From assembly GCA_009731375.1 (NCBI GenBank), contig BJOX01000158.1, positions 512,471 through 576,470 on the forward strand: a stretch of DNA of 64,000 nt, given 5' to 3'. Numbering within the stretch: position 1 is the stretch's first letter; the number at the start of each line of letters is the position of its first letter. The notes under the pieces are model-generated. The model saw only the letters and a list, made by a program, of their open reading frames with translations, did not search any database and was not told the DNA's origin. Source of the stretch: Paulinella micropora (Eukaryota; Cercozoa; Imbricatea; Euglyphida). The translations under genes were made by a program, and so were the position numbers. Below, piece after piece: positions 43,265 through 57,824 of this stretch.

Positions 43265-43329
43265 GGAGAGTTGTAGGACGTTGTAACAGAAAGTGGTGCA
43301 GCAGAGCATAGCCCTTTAACCTAGTATAG

Positions 43330-43367
<38 letters not shown>

Positions 43368-43403
43368 TAGGTAGGTAGGTAGGTAGGTAGGTAGGTAGGT
43401 AGG

Positions 43404-43460
<57 letters not shown>

Positions 43461-43465
43461 TGATT

Positions 43466-43510
<45 letters not shown>

Positions 43511-43519
43511 GTAGATAGG

Positions 43520-43562
<43 letters not shown>

Positions 43563-43608
43563 TAACAGAAATTGGTGCCGCATAGCATAGTCCTTTAGCC
43601 TACATAGG

Positions 43609-43655
<47 letters not shown>

Positions 43656-43695
43656 TAAGAGAAATTGGTACGGCAGAGCATAGTACTTTAGCATG

Positions 43696-43762
<67 letters not shown>

Positions 43763-43893
43763 GTACGACGCTGTAGCAGCAATATGTGCTGCAGAGCATA
43801 GTCCACCCCTTTCAATCTATGGGTAGATAGATAGATAGAAAGTTAGAAAGATAGGTAGGTAGGTAGGTAGGCAGGTAGATAGATAGATAGATG

Positions 43894-43930
<37 letters not shown>

Positions 43931-43967
43931 GTAGGTAGGTAGGTAGGTAGGTAGGTAGGTAGGTAGG

Positions 43968-44024
<57 letters not shown>

Positions 44025-44029
44025 TGATT

Positions 44030-44074
<45 letters not shown>

Positions 44075-44083
44075 GTAGATAGG

Positions 44084-44126
<43 letters not shown>

Positions 44127-44148
44127 TAACAGAAATTNNNNNNNNNNC
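42475..44148 (-). repeat. Exon-like unit repeated about six times within (GATA)n
   Basis: A 45-60 base unit recurs at about 42475-42530, 43267-43325, 43561-43605, 43654-43697, 43762-43812 and, cut by the N gap, 44127-44137. On the minus strand it reads [20 protein letters not shown] or variants. Each is separated by GATA/GGTA arrays. One may be a real exon and the others copies. Confidence 0.65.
42780..43160. other. Unique 380-base segment between GATA arrays
   Basis: GC-richer sequence with no supported reading frame or known repeat. Confidence 0.4.
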
Positions 44149-44890
44149 CACTCAAAGCCATGGCTAGGGTCATTGTTGCTGTTGTAGCCATCGCCCAAGC
44201 CATGGCTAGGCTCATTGTTGCTGTTGTAGCCATCGCTCAAGCCATGGCTAGACTCGTTTCTGCTGTAGCCATGCTTGACCAACTGTGCGCGGAACAGATG
44301 TAGATAGTCCGGGTAAGCCAGCAGCTCTTCCGCTGTGGACGCTGGATGGCAGGCAAGGGCGTCACACACGCGGTCAGGCGCGAAGTTGGGGTGTGTGAGG
44401 CATTGTAGCAGGAGAGACAAGACCGTGCGGGCCGCTTCACATGGGCCGGCCTGTTGTTGTTGTTGTTGTTGTTGTTGTCCACATAGGCCGGCCGCGCCTG
44501 CGATAGCTGATGAGATGGATGGGGAAGAAGAAGAAGAAGAAGAAGAAGAAGAAGAAGAAGAAGAAGAAGAAGAAGAAGAAGAAGGAGGAGGAGGAGGAGG
44601 AGAAGAGGAGGAGGAGGAGAAGGAGGAAGAGGAGAAGGAGGAAGAGGAGGATGCTGTTGCCAAGGGCAGGAACGTGAGCAGACTGCATGCCTTGCGCAGT
44701 TGAGCGCACAGCACATAAGAGGAAGAGGAGGAGGAGGAGGAGGAGGAGGAGGAGGAAGAAAAAGAAGAAGAAGAAGAAGAAGAAGAAGAAGAAGAAGAAG
44801 AAGAAGAAGAGACAGAGCCTTCTGCTGCTGTGAAGAGGGCTGGAAGGGCTCCCAAGAGCAAACCTTGCATTCCTAAATACAATACACAAC
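44148..44890 (-). CDS. Exons of an unidentified helical protein with low-complexity inserts
   Basis: Minus-strand coding-like blocks alternate with GAA/GGA repeats: GMQGLLLGALPALFTAAEGS, then LCAQLRKACSLLTFLPLAT, then a Gln run (9 Gln) followed by ARTVLSLLLQCLTHPNFAP and ASTAEELLAYPDYLHLFRAQ. The tail has a 42-bp tandem repeat (GYNSNNEPSHGLGD type). The leucine-rich helices resemble HEAT/ARM-type repeats or a winged-helix tail of the adjacent hydroxylase. It may be the C-terminus of the JmjC gene or part of the gene ending at 40986. Confidence 0.45.
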
Positions 44891-44972
44891 GAATCCAAGT
44901 GCTTCGTTCTCAGCCAGTTCTTTCATGCGTCCACCACTTCTGCCATGACTTGTCAGAAAGCTCTTGATGCGG

Positions 44973-47824
<2,852 letters not shown>

Positions 47825-47839
47825 CTAATAGATCAAACA

Positions 47840-47945
<106 letters not shown>

Positions 47946-48109
47946 CCTATCCATCCTGGAGACGGACTCTGCCACCTGCAACTACAGCCTGGGTTCAGAT
48001 CTAACTATCTCCTATAACGACGGTTTTGTGTCCGCCGTTAATCGCGCGCAGCGAGGGCTAACAGGCGACCAACTCTCGACCGGGGCGGGCTGGAAATGGA
48101 AACTATGGT

Positions 48110-48131
48110 CCGATAGATAGATAAATAGATG

Positions 48132-48169
<38 letters not shown>

Positions 48170-48218
48170 AAGATAGAAAGAAAGAAAGAAAGAAAGAAAG
48201 CAAGATAGATAGAAAGAT

Positions 48219-48288
<70 letters not shown>

Positions 48289-48346
48289 GTAGGTAGGTAG
48301 GTAGGTAGGTAGGTAGGTAGATAGATAGATAGATAGATAGATAGAC

Positions 48347-48404
<58 letters not shown>

Positions 48405-49063
48405 GATAGATAAACAGATAGGTAAGCAATCGATGCAAACATTTGATAGTATTTCACCTGTGTGCATGGTGCAGCTTGAGTGTCTGTCGTTGCTGTGCCC
48501 TCTCTCTTAACAACCTTGATAACACAAAAACGCAAAGGAGCCACTAGATGATGGGAGTATTTCATTGGGATGATTAAACACACACACACACACACACACA
48601 AACACACAAACACACAAACACAAACAAACAAACAAACAACCTGGCGGTTCGGCGGTGGCCCGTGAAGACGTACTGAAGGACGGGCAGACGCGACTCTGCG
48701 CACCTCGTCGTCGTCGTTGTTGTTGTTGTTGTTGTTGAATTGGGCAGTTGAAAGGAGACGACGACGCTTGCGAGCACGGGGAGATGGAGATGGAGATGAT
48801 GATGATGATGATGATGATGATGATAACGACGACGACGACGACGACGACGAAGACGAAGAAGAAGAAGAAAAAGAAGAAGAAGAAGAAGAAGAAGAAGAAG
48901 AAGAAGAAGAAGAAGAAGAAGAAGAAGAAGAGGAAGAATGGGTAGGCGGGGGTTGAGAGCGGATCAAAGTGATTGCGCCGCGCCCCAAAGGACGAACCGA
49001 CAACCCATCTGCTAGACCGCGCGCATGTCTGTACACATGCATGTTATATGCATGTGTAGACCT
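48110..49063. repeat. GATA, GAAA, CA and GAT/GAC/GAA arrays
   Basis: GATA and GAAA arrays (48110-48415), CA/CAAA (48578-48640), then TTG and GAT/GAC/GAA (48705-48935). Unique spacers show no supported exon. An N gap of 436 bases follows (49064-49499). Confidence 0.9.
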
Positions 49064-49499
49064 NNNNNNNNNNNNNNNNNNNNNNNNNNNNNNNNNNNNN
49101 NNNNNNNNNNNNNNNNNNNNNNNNNNNNNNNNNNNNNNNNNNNNNNNNNNNNNNNNNNNNNNNNNNNNNNNNNNNNNNNNNNNNNNNNNNNNNNNNNNNN
49201 NNNNNNNNNNNNNNNNNNNNNNNNNNNNNNNNNNNNNNNNNNNNNNNNNNNNNNNNNNNNNNNNNNNNNNNNNNNNNNNNNNNNNNNNNNNNNNNNNNNN
49301 NNNNNNNNNNNNNNNNNNNNNNNNNNNNNNNNNNNNNNNNNNNNNNNNNNNNNNNNNNNNNNNNNNNNNNNNNNNNNNNNNNNNNNNNNNNNNNNNNNNN
49401 NNNNNNNNNNNNNNNNNNNNNNNNNNNNNNNNNNNNNNNNNNNNNNNNNNNNNNNNNNNNNNNNNNNNNNNNNNNNNNNNNNNNNNNNNNNNNNNNNNN

Positions 49500-49639
49500 C
49501 CCCCTTTCTTTTCCTTGCCTGCTCAAGTAGTGTTCCAGACTGGGCTCATACACGTGTGGCGGCGGCAGCACGCGCGCATAGCACACAATCTCTCGTAGCG
49601 ACTTCCAGTCCAGCAACCCAGCCCAAAGATTATTGTCCA
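49500..49639 (-). CDS. Exon fragment running into the N gap, unidentified
   Basis: After a GGAAAACAG acceptor the minus strand reads DNNLWAGLLDWKSLREIVCY and PPPHVYEPSLEHYLSRQ and runs into the N gap. It has good coding character. It could be the next exon of the gene at 50.1-51.7 kb. Confidence 0.5.
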
Positions 49640-49702
49640 CTGTTTTCCTTCAACACACACAAAAGCACACAAATGTAATTTTCCAGGCAATTTAGCCTGG
49701 AA

Positions 49703-49992
49703 CTACTTAATGTGATCCTTTCCCGGGAAAATGATTTACTTTCCCGGGAAAACGATATACTTTCCCGGAAAAACGAAATACCTTCACGGGAAAACGATAT
49801 ACTTTCACGGGAAAACGATATACTTTCCGGGTGATACGATATACTTTCCGGGTGATACGATATACTTTCCGGGTGATACGATATACTTTCCGGGGAAAAC
49901 GACATACTTTCACGGGAAAACGCGATATTTTCCGGAGGAAATGATATACTTCCCGGGATACTATCCACATTAAGCAGTTATCAGGGTAATCA
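49703..49992. repeat. Palindromic 21-bp minisatellite between inverted repeats
   Basis: About eleven copies of a 21-base unit, ACTTTCCCGGGAAAACGATA plus T and variants (TTCACGGG, TTCCGGGTGATACG). TTTCCCGGGAAA is a perfect palindrome. The array is bounded by CCTGGAACTACTTAATGTG on the left and the inverse of a similar sequence (CACATTAAGCAGTTATCAGG) on the right. The frame is open in both directions because the unit is seven codons long. Confidence 0.8.
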
Positions 49993-50099
49993 CCTAGGTA
50001 GTTACTTATGTGTGCATGTACGAAATTATTCACATTAAGTTCTTATCAGGCTAGGAAAGTACCTATGTGTGCTTTTGTGTTGTGTTTCTGCAGATACAG

Positions 50100-51606
50100 A
50101 CAGGTAGGCGGGCCGCGCCTCCCAGACCAATCGCCACCAGCTGCTAAGCTGTGCTGTGGTAGATGCATAGTTCGAGCCCAAACTTTTAGTCTGAGATAAT
50201 CCAGCCGTAGCTTGCAACATTTTTCTCATGTCGGCAAGATACTTTACAACCAACTTCATTCTTTCTTTGTGGTGATCAGGACTAGATGACATAGACGCAA
50301 TACTGGCCACACTTTGAAAATGTTCTGCGCAGATTCTTAGGAAATGGTTACGAAAGCCAGCACGAGTAGAAGGATATTCTTTCAGTAGGCCGTCTTCGCC
50401 TTCGTCTTCGCCTTCGTCTTCGTCTTCGTCTTCTTCTTCATGAATAGCATCTGCCGTGTCTGCGAGAGATGAGGTGTGTGTGTATGCGGCGCCCATAGCT
50501 GGAAGAATGTGTTGGGACCAATAGGATGCCCAGGAGGAGGAGGAGGACGAGGACGAGGAGGACGAGGACGAGGAGGAGGAGGAGGAGGAGGAGGAGGAAG
50601 AAGAAGAAGAAGAAGAAGAAGAAGAAGAAGAAGAAGAAGAAGAAGAAGAAGAAGAAGAAGCAGTTTGTCCCGTGCCTAGCAGGACAGGCAATAAGGCACG
50701 TAGCAGACTATAGAATGCTACGAAACGGCTGACGGGGCCGGCCCGATCACGGATATGGCTGCAATTAAGCCAAAAGGTGCTGTTCCGGCTTAAAGAAGAC
50801 GAAAAAAAAAAAAAAGAAGAAGAAGAAGAAGAAGAAGAAGAAGAAGAAGAAGAAAAGGGATCTGAAGTAATTATTACGGCAAGTTGCTGTAGATGCGTTT
50901 CGGACAGCAGAAGGGAGGGATAGGGCGCTAGCTGAGACGAGAGACACAGCAGACGAGCCGCCAGCTCCAGACAACTACGACCCAAGCAACTGCTACACTC
51001 CTCCTCCTCCTCCTCCTCCTCTTCTTCTTTTTCTTCGTCTTCTTCTTCCTCCTGCACATCCTCCTGCTCCTCTTCCTTCTTCTTTTTTTTTCCCTCCTCC
51101 TCTTCTGCCTTTCTGTCCTTCTTCCGCCGTTGTTGCATGATCTCCGCTTCGCATGCTTGCAGACAGACCAGCAGGTTGTCCCACAAGTTGTTGTTGTTGT
51201 TGTTGTTCAGTCTGCTTGGTTCAATTATCTCTCTTTTGTCCCTGTCTTTTGCATGCCCTGCGAAAGCGTTCTGATCTTCTTTGCCCGTTCCTTCTTCCTG
51301 TTCGTCTTCTGTCCTAGCGGAAAACAGTCGCAACTCCACAACACATATACACAACTCGCACACCTTGCGCGCAACACAAATACTATCCGCGTAATGGTCC
51401 GACTGTGGTGGCGCGGTAAGGCAAAATAGCGGCCACAGGTGGCTCAAGCCGCGATAAAAAAGCAAATTTTGGCTGGAACCCACCGGCTGGCGCAAGAAAA
51501 GGCATTTGAGAGCGCGTAGACCAGCCAGCACACACTCCAGCCAGAGCTCCCATAGCTCTTCGTTCCTGGAAACATCGTCTGAGACAAGAGGAGGGAGAGA
51601 GAGAGA

Positions 51607-51639
<33 letters not shown>

Positions 51640-51741
51640 AAAGNNNNNNNNNNATAGGTAGATACTATCTAAACCTGTGTCCACGTTGTTCTGGCAGAGC
51701 TCCCGAAAGCCGACCAAAACATCCATGAGACCACACAACAC
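50100..51741 (-). CDS. Unidentified large helical protein with low-complexity inserts
   Basis: Exon 51741-51675 (GLMDVLVGFRELCQNNVDT) joins in phase to an exon starting at 51578 after TTGTCTCAG (DDVSRNEELWELWLECVLAG). That frame stays open to about 50100. Globular helical parts (ALKCLFLRQPVGSSQNLLFY, LAARLLCLSSQLAPYPSLLL, FVAFYSLLRALLPVLLG, NHFLRICAEHFQSVASIAS, KLVVKYLADMRKMLQAT) alternate with runs of Asn, Glu, Ser and Asp/Glu. The pattern suggests an alpha-solenoid protein. Introns may hide within the GAA-type runs. The 51644-51653 gap lies in its first intron. It could continue into the exon at 49500-49639, and it could share a transcript with its neighbours. Confidence 0.55.
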
Positions 51742-51807
51742 CTATATGTATGTATATGTATGTATGTATGTTCCTTTCATTGTGCATGTGTCTTTTTCAA
51801 TCTTTTC
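51742..51807. other. Short spacer upstream of the helical-protein exon
   Basis: A brief GTAT repeat containing the acceptor TATAG of the exon at 51741. Confidence 0.4.
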
Positions 51808-52256
51808 TCGTCTTATTACAGTTACTTATTTTCCTTCTTTTATTTTCCTTCTTCTGTTGTGCATTGATTCTCGTTGCATTTGGACATTCCTGGCCCCACA
51901 CCAAACTCTCTCCCCAACCCACCATACCCCCAGCGACGCAGCGTCTGAGACGGACACACACAAATGGGCCCAACACACAAAGAGGTCGCGCACACCGCAC
52001 AGCAAAAGGCGTGTCGACTCGACCAAACAAGGTGGGTAAGAATTTCCACCTCAACAGAAGTCTGTGTCCGCCCTAAAAAGCTTTTTGACCCAGGTACCGA
52101 AAAGAGCGGACAAATCACTCAGCAGAATTGCAAATTCCCCTTGTTCGGCCCCCGCCCAAAATGAGCGATCGACAAGACGTAGACAATTCCAAAAGCAGTA
52201 GCACTGATGCATCCTCTTGCCATTAGCATTGAAACGGATCGCTCGCTGCAGACGGA
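51808..52256 (+). repeat. Dispersed repeat family C, copy 1
   Basis: This is the inverse of 56978-57296. Shared anchors include TCGTCTTATTACA, CATTTGGACATTCCTGGCCC, AACAGAAGTCTGTGTCCGCC, TACCGAAAAGAGCGGACAA and GATGCATCCTCTTGCCATTA. This copy has an extra segment around 51905-52030. No coding function is evident. Confidence 0.75.
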
Positions 52257-52377
52257 AAAAAAGTGGCTCTTTCCTCGTTTGTATGTATGTATGTACGTAC
52301 GTACGTAATGTATGTATGTATGTATGTACCTCCAACCCAACCTCCGGCTCTACTTTGCAAGCGCTTTCTCTTATCCA

Positions 52378-52496
52378 AGAAGAAGAAGAAGAAGAAGAAG
52401 AAGAAGAAGAAGAAGAAGAAGAAGAAGAAGAAGAAGAAGAAGAAGAAGAAGAAGAAGAAGAAGAAGAAGAAGAAGAAGAAGAAGAAGAAGAGTGTA

Positions 52497-52528
<32 letters not shown>

Positions 52529-52834
52529 CTAGTAGTACTAGTAGTAGTAGAAGCCGAGTGGCGGCGGGAAGGGGCAAGGAGGAGGAGTTTGCTGTATGCC
52601 AACAAACAGCTAGATAAGGTGGGAAGGTACTGAGACAGAAGCTGGAGGAAAGACGAAGAAAGAGAAGAAGAAGAAGAAGGAGAAGAAGAAGAGGAAGAGG
52701 AAGAAGAAGAAGAAGAAGAAGAAGAAGAAGAAGAAGAAGAAGAAGAGGAAGAGGAAGAAGAAGAAGAAGAAGAAGAAGAAGAAGAAGAAGAAGAAGGAGA
52801 AGGAGAAGGAGAAGAAGAAGAAGAAGAAGAAGAA

Positions 52835-52875
<41 letters not shown>

Positions 52876-52960
52876 AGCAGAAGAAGAAGTTTGCTGTTGG
52901 AGGAGAGATCGAAGAGATGTCTGCAGAAGGGACAGCGCATCAGCCTCGATCTATACATAC
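52378..52960. repeat. (GAA)n and (TAG)n arrays with small unique islands
   Basis: GAA arrays at 52378-52492 and 52660-52890 and TAG at 52500-52550. Minus-strand islands at about 52555-52620 and 52885-52950 (EADALSLLQTSLRSLLQQQT) look like exon pieces, possibly of the gene at 50.1-51.7 kb. Confidence 0.7.
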
Positions 52961-53066
52961 ATATACATACATATGCGTAATATAATACATTGAAAGGAAA
53001 TATCAAGGTAATAAAACATGCAAAGCGCCGCCTCCATTCTGAGTGGACATGCACGAATAGCGCATT

Positions 53067-53100
53067 ACATGTAGTAGTAGAGCAGTAGTAGTAATAGGCA

Positions 53101-53169
<69 letters not shown>

Positions 53170-53288
53170 CAGTGGTAGTAGTGGTAGTAGTAGTAGTGGT
53201 AGTAATGGTAGTAGTAGTGGTAGTAGTAGTAGTGGTAGTAGTGGTAGTAGTAGTGGCAGTGGTAGTAGTAGTAGTAGCAGTAGCAGTG

Positions 53289-53349
<61 letters not shown>

Positions 53350-53368
53350 TAGTAGTAGTAGTAGTAGC

Positions 53369-53418
<50 letters not shown>

Positions 53419-53471
53419 CAGTGGTAGTGGTAGTAGTAGTAGTAGTAGTAGTAGCAGTAGTAGTAGTAGTG

Positions 53472-53513
<42 letters not shown>

Positions 53514-53521
53514 GTAGTAGC

Positions 53522-53566
<45 letters not shown>

Positions 53567-53570
53567 TGTT
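53067..53570. repeat. (TAG/TGG)n trinucleotide array
   Basis: About 500 bases of AGT with GGT and GCA variants. Confidence 0.95.
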
Positions 53571-53595
53571 GTTGTTGTTGTTGTTGTCATTGTTG

Positions 53596-53893
53596 ATGTT
53601 GTTGACCGTATCAGCCCCATTGCCCGCTGTCATGCCCGGGCTGCTTGTACCGTCACTAGCTAAAGAGGACAAGCCATTGCCCGCTGTCATGCCCGGGCTG
53701 CTTGTACCGTCACTAGCTAAAGAGGACAAGTGGGCAATACGCTCGTTCAGCGAGGACATACTGGCAGTGAGCTCGTTCAGCGAGGACATTTTGGCACTGA
53801 GCTGTTTCAGCGGGGACGAATTGGCAGTGATCTCGTTCAGCGATGATGAGCCGGCCGCCGAAACTTCTCCATCTCGCCCACGCTGTCCAACGA
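53596..53893 (-). CDS. Exon of a repetitive protein, unidentified
   Basis: On the minus strand, after GTTGGACAG, a frame reads AAGSSSLNEITANSSPLKQL and continues with ten-residue repeats (SSLNELTASM, SSLNERIAHL). Then come two exact 19-residue repeats (SSLASDGTSSPGMTAGNG with a preceding Leu), encoded by identical 57-base DNA repeats. Leucine spacing in the first repeats could make a coiled coil. It runs into an Asn repeat and then the TAG array. No family is recognised. Confidence 0.5.
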
Positions 53894-53894
53894 T

Positions 53895-54170
53895 GTATGT
53901 ATGTATGTATGTATGTATGTATGTATGTATGTATGTATGATGTATGCATGTATGTACGTATGTATGTATGTATGTATGTAGGTATGTATGTATGTGTGTG
54001 TATGTATGTGTGTGTGTGTGTTATGTATGTATGTATGTATGTTCGTATGTATGTATGTACGTGTCTGTGTGTGTATGTGTGTGTATGTGTGAATGTATGT
54101 GTGTATGTATGTATGTATGTATGTATGTATGTATTATGTATTATGTACGCACGTAGGAGTGGTAGTAGTT

Positions 54171-54231
<61 letters not shown>

Positions 54232-54237
54232 CAGTAC

Positions 54238-54300
<63 letters not shown>
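53895..54300. repeat. (TGTA)n then (TAG)n
   Basis: GTAT/GTGT array to 54150, then an AGT array that abuts the LINE fragment. Confidence 0.95.
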
Positions 54301-54990
54301 TTCGCTAGCCTACTTCCCACCCATATCCTCCTCCAACTTTACTATGCACATGTATACCCCCTACTTATGTATGGTATCTCTATATGGGGATCTGATGAAT
54401 ACAACACCATTATACATCCACTTATTATCATCCAAAAACGTATAGTCCGTCTGATCTGCCTCAAATCATGGAGAACACCTACCAAACCACTTTTTGCCAA
54501 ACTACGCCTACTAACATACTTAACATGTATAAATATAGCGTATGCATGGATGCACACTCCCTTATTTACCCAGCCTTCAAGGCTTTCCTACCCGTCCACT
54601 ACAACAATATCCGACCAATTACAGCTGTTCATAACTACAACAAAGAAACACATGTACAACGGCTCAAAGACTGGTCAGTACAGCAGAGCCGCACAAGCAC
54701 AATGGGATAAGCTGCCAAAACATCTAAGAGACATCTCATACAAAGCTGAATTCAAAAATGAACTCAAGGCGTATCTCTTACAGCTGCAGCAATCATGACA
54801 CTGCCTACGGGCCTCAAGAGGGCGTTGGACACCTCATCATCAGATGATATCTGAGTGTGGGACAAGTTCAGCGTTCTAAGCCGGAGTGTGGTTAGCCAAA
54901 CCCCCTGGGAGTCACCTCGTGTCTTCCAGCTTCTGTGAGCGCCACCGCTATATATAGAACTGACTAGGATTATAATACTTTCAACGTATG

Positions 54991-55023
<33 letters not shown>

Positions 55024-55409
55024 GTATACATATGTATATATGTATATATACATATATATATACATATATATATAATATTATATTATATCTTATACATATT
55101 TACTTCCACCTTTTTTTTTTCAAACTTCATACATATATGTATATATATGTATATATATAATATATTATATATTACCTTTTTATGTCATTTTATTTTTACT
55201 TTTTATTTCTTATTTTTATTTTATTTTTTATTTTATTTTAATACTTTCAATCTATTTTTATTTTACTTTAATATTTTAATATTTTTAATAATTTAATTTT
55301 TCATTATTCTTAATAATTTGAGAAGTAGGTCACCATCCAGTTAAATCAATAGCTCTTGAGCTAACGATTTGTATGGATGACCAGAGGTTAAATTTCTTAA
55401 CTTCATTAA

Positions 55410-55425
<16 letters not shown>
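54301..55425 (+). mobile_element. 5'-truncated LINE with a (TAG)n tail
   Basis: The open frame at 54301-54798 starts abruptly after a TAG array and matches the C-terminal end of non-LTR reverse transcriptases: LLPTHILLQLYYAHVYPLLM, YGISIWG, IIQKRIVRLICLKSWRTPT and then PLFAKLRLL. The typical end, QWDKLPKHLRD, follows. Between them the best match (LPVHYNNIRPITAVHNY) is in another frame, so the copy carries at least two frameshifts. The 3' region is AT-rich with (TA)n and ends CATTAAATCGAAGGCG before (TAG)n. Clade assignment is open. Confidence 0.75.
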
Positions 55426-55840
<415 letters not shown>

Positions 55841-55849
55841 CCATATATA

Positions 55850-56095
55850 TTTATTATTATTGTTATTACTATTTTATTATTATTATATTATTATTATTAT
55901 TATTTTATTTTATTTTAATATTTTTAATCTAAGTCATTTTATTTTAATACTTTAATATTTTGATAATTTCTCATTACCTTTAATAACTTGAGACGTAGGT
56001 CACCATCTAGTTAAATCAATAGCTCTTGAGCTAACGATTTGTATGGATAGACCAGAGGTTAAATTGTTAACTTCATTAAACCGAAGGCCTAGGCC

Positions 56096-56099
<4 letters not shown>
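55850..56099 (+). mobile_element. LINE 3'-end fragment, second copy, with (TAG)n tail
   Basis: AT-rich lead, then GTAGGTCACCATCTAGTTAA, TAGCTCTTGAGCTAACGATT and CTTCATTAAACCGAAGGC, followed by (TAG)n. It parallels 55250-55425 closely. Confidence 0.75.
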
Positions 56100-56193
<94 letters not shown>

Positions 56194-56280
56194 CTAGTAG
56201 TACTAGTAGTAGTAGTAGAAACAAACAAACAAACCAACAAACCAACAAACAAACAAACAAACAAACAAACAAACAAACAT
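56097..56280. repeat. (TAG)n then (CAAA)n
   Basis: TAG array to 56218 followed by AAAC repeats to 56278. Confidence 0.95.
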
Positions 56281-56977
56281 CGTTATGGCGGCCACACTCC
56301 ATCCGGTTATTTATCAAAAATTAAAAGGAAGGAACAAACAAACAAACAAACAAATAAACAAACAAAAAAGCAGCCAGGAAGTTCTGTTTCGTTATGACAG
56401 CCACACTCAATCCAATTATCCATTAATTACCAAACAGGAAGGAAGACACAAACAAGCAAACAAACAATCAAACATGCAAGTGGTTTGTGCTTCGCTATGG
56501 CTAGCATGCAGCTGAGTTATTAATTAATTAAAAAAAGAAAGGAACAAAGAACAAACAAACATTTATAATCAATAATAGCAAACAAATATTTTAAATCGAC
56601 AACAAACAAACAAACAAATATATATATGTCTGTAAGTATGTATATATTATATATAAATGGTGCCCCTTATACTGTCCCTACAGTGAGTACAGTGTCCCTG
56701 CAGACGGAATGCATATGATAAGCTTTGTTAGCCATCCAGGAAGGAACAAACAAACTAACAAACAAAAGACAGAAAGACAGAAAGACAGACAGGTACGCAA
56801 ACAAACAAACAAACAAACAAACAAAGGAAGCAAACGACAAACAAAGCAACAAAAAAACAAAAAACAAAAAAAAAAAATCACAAACTAGTAGGAAAGAAGC
56901 CTTTTTTAGCCAGGCCGGGCCGCCGTCGATTCATGGTGATGTTTTTTGGATTTGGACGACAATATCCCTTTTTTTGA
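56281..56977. other. Unique AT-rich sequence with CAAA repeats
   Basis: Several blocks of AAACAAAC, at 56335-56370, 56445-56470 and 56800-56870, follow short repeated phrases (GGAAGGAACAAACAAAC). No gene is supported. Confidence 0.6.
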
Positions 56978-57296
56978 GTCTGCGAGCGATCCGTTTCAAT
57001 GATAATGGCAAGAGGATGCATCAGTGCTACTGCTTTTGGAATTGTCTCATTTTTGGCGGGCCGAACAAGGGGTATTGGCAATTCTGCTGAGTGACTTGTC
57101 CGCTCTTTTCGGTATCTGGGTCAAAAATCTTTTTAGGGCGGACACAGACTTCTGTCGAAAAAATTCGTACTTTGTGAATGGTGTGCAATTTGCGCGACCT
57201 CTCATGTGGGTTGGGGAGAGAGTTTTGTGTGGGGCCAGGGATTTTCAAATGCAACGAGCATGAATGCACAGAAGAAGGAAAATGTAATAAGACGAG
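56978..57296 (-). repeat. Dispersed repeat family C, copy 2 (inverted)
   Basis: Inverse of 51808-52256 with the anchors listed there. It ends near AATGTAATAAGACGAGATAC. Confidence 0.75.
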
Positions 57297-57629
57297 ATAC
57301 ATGCAGAATGAGGACCGGGTACTGGAGGAAGCTTGTCAAGTGAAAACAAAGGAAGAAAGAAAAAGAATAGAGAAAAAAATTATTGCTGACTGAGCTTCCA
57401 CCAACAAAGAAGCAGAGTGGAATCGTTGATTCGTAGTAGATTTTTCACATGATACGCTACAGGACGGCCGGATCACAGGCGACCCCCTTTTGTCAAGCTG
57501 GTGGGCACTAGAAAGCAGATGGGCCGGTAACCCGCATTTCCATAACATTTTTGATTTGATCTCTACGTCTCTCCTTCGACACCTTGACCCCTCCACTGGG
57601 TTGTTGAATCCTTTGGTATTCCGTTGCAG

Positions 57630-57777
57630 GCCCGGGCGCCCCATCGTATGCATAGAAACCGGGCAAGTCTACCCCTCCATCTGTGCTGCTGCTCGAGCGG
57701 TGGATAAAGATGAAAAGACATTAAGTAAGTTTCTAGCTAGACAACGCACGCAAATACCCCCACACGCTCTCTCCCTA

Positions 57778-57824
<47 letters not shown>

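Noticed and set aside
47950-48118. Plus-strand peptide LGSDLTISYNDGFVSAVNR resembling the strand before a RIOX core
   Set aside because: It is on the opposite strand to the JmjC gene, and the minus strand is not convincingly coding; an inversion or chance cannot be separated by eye.
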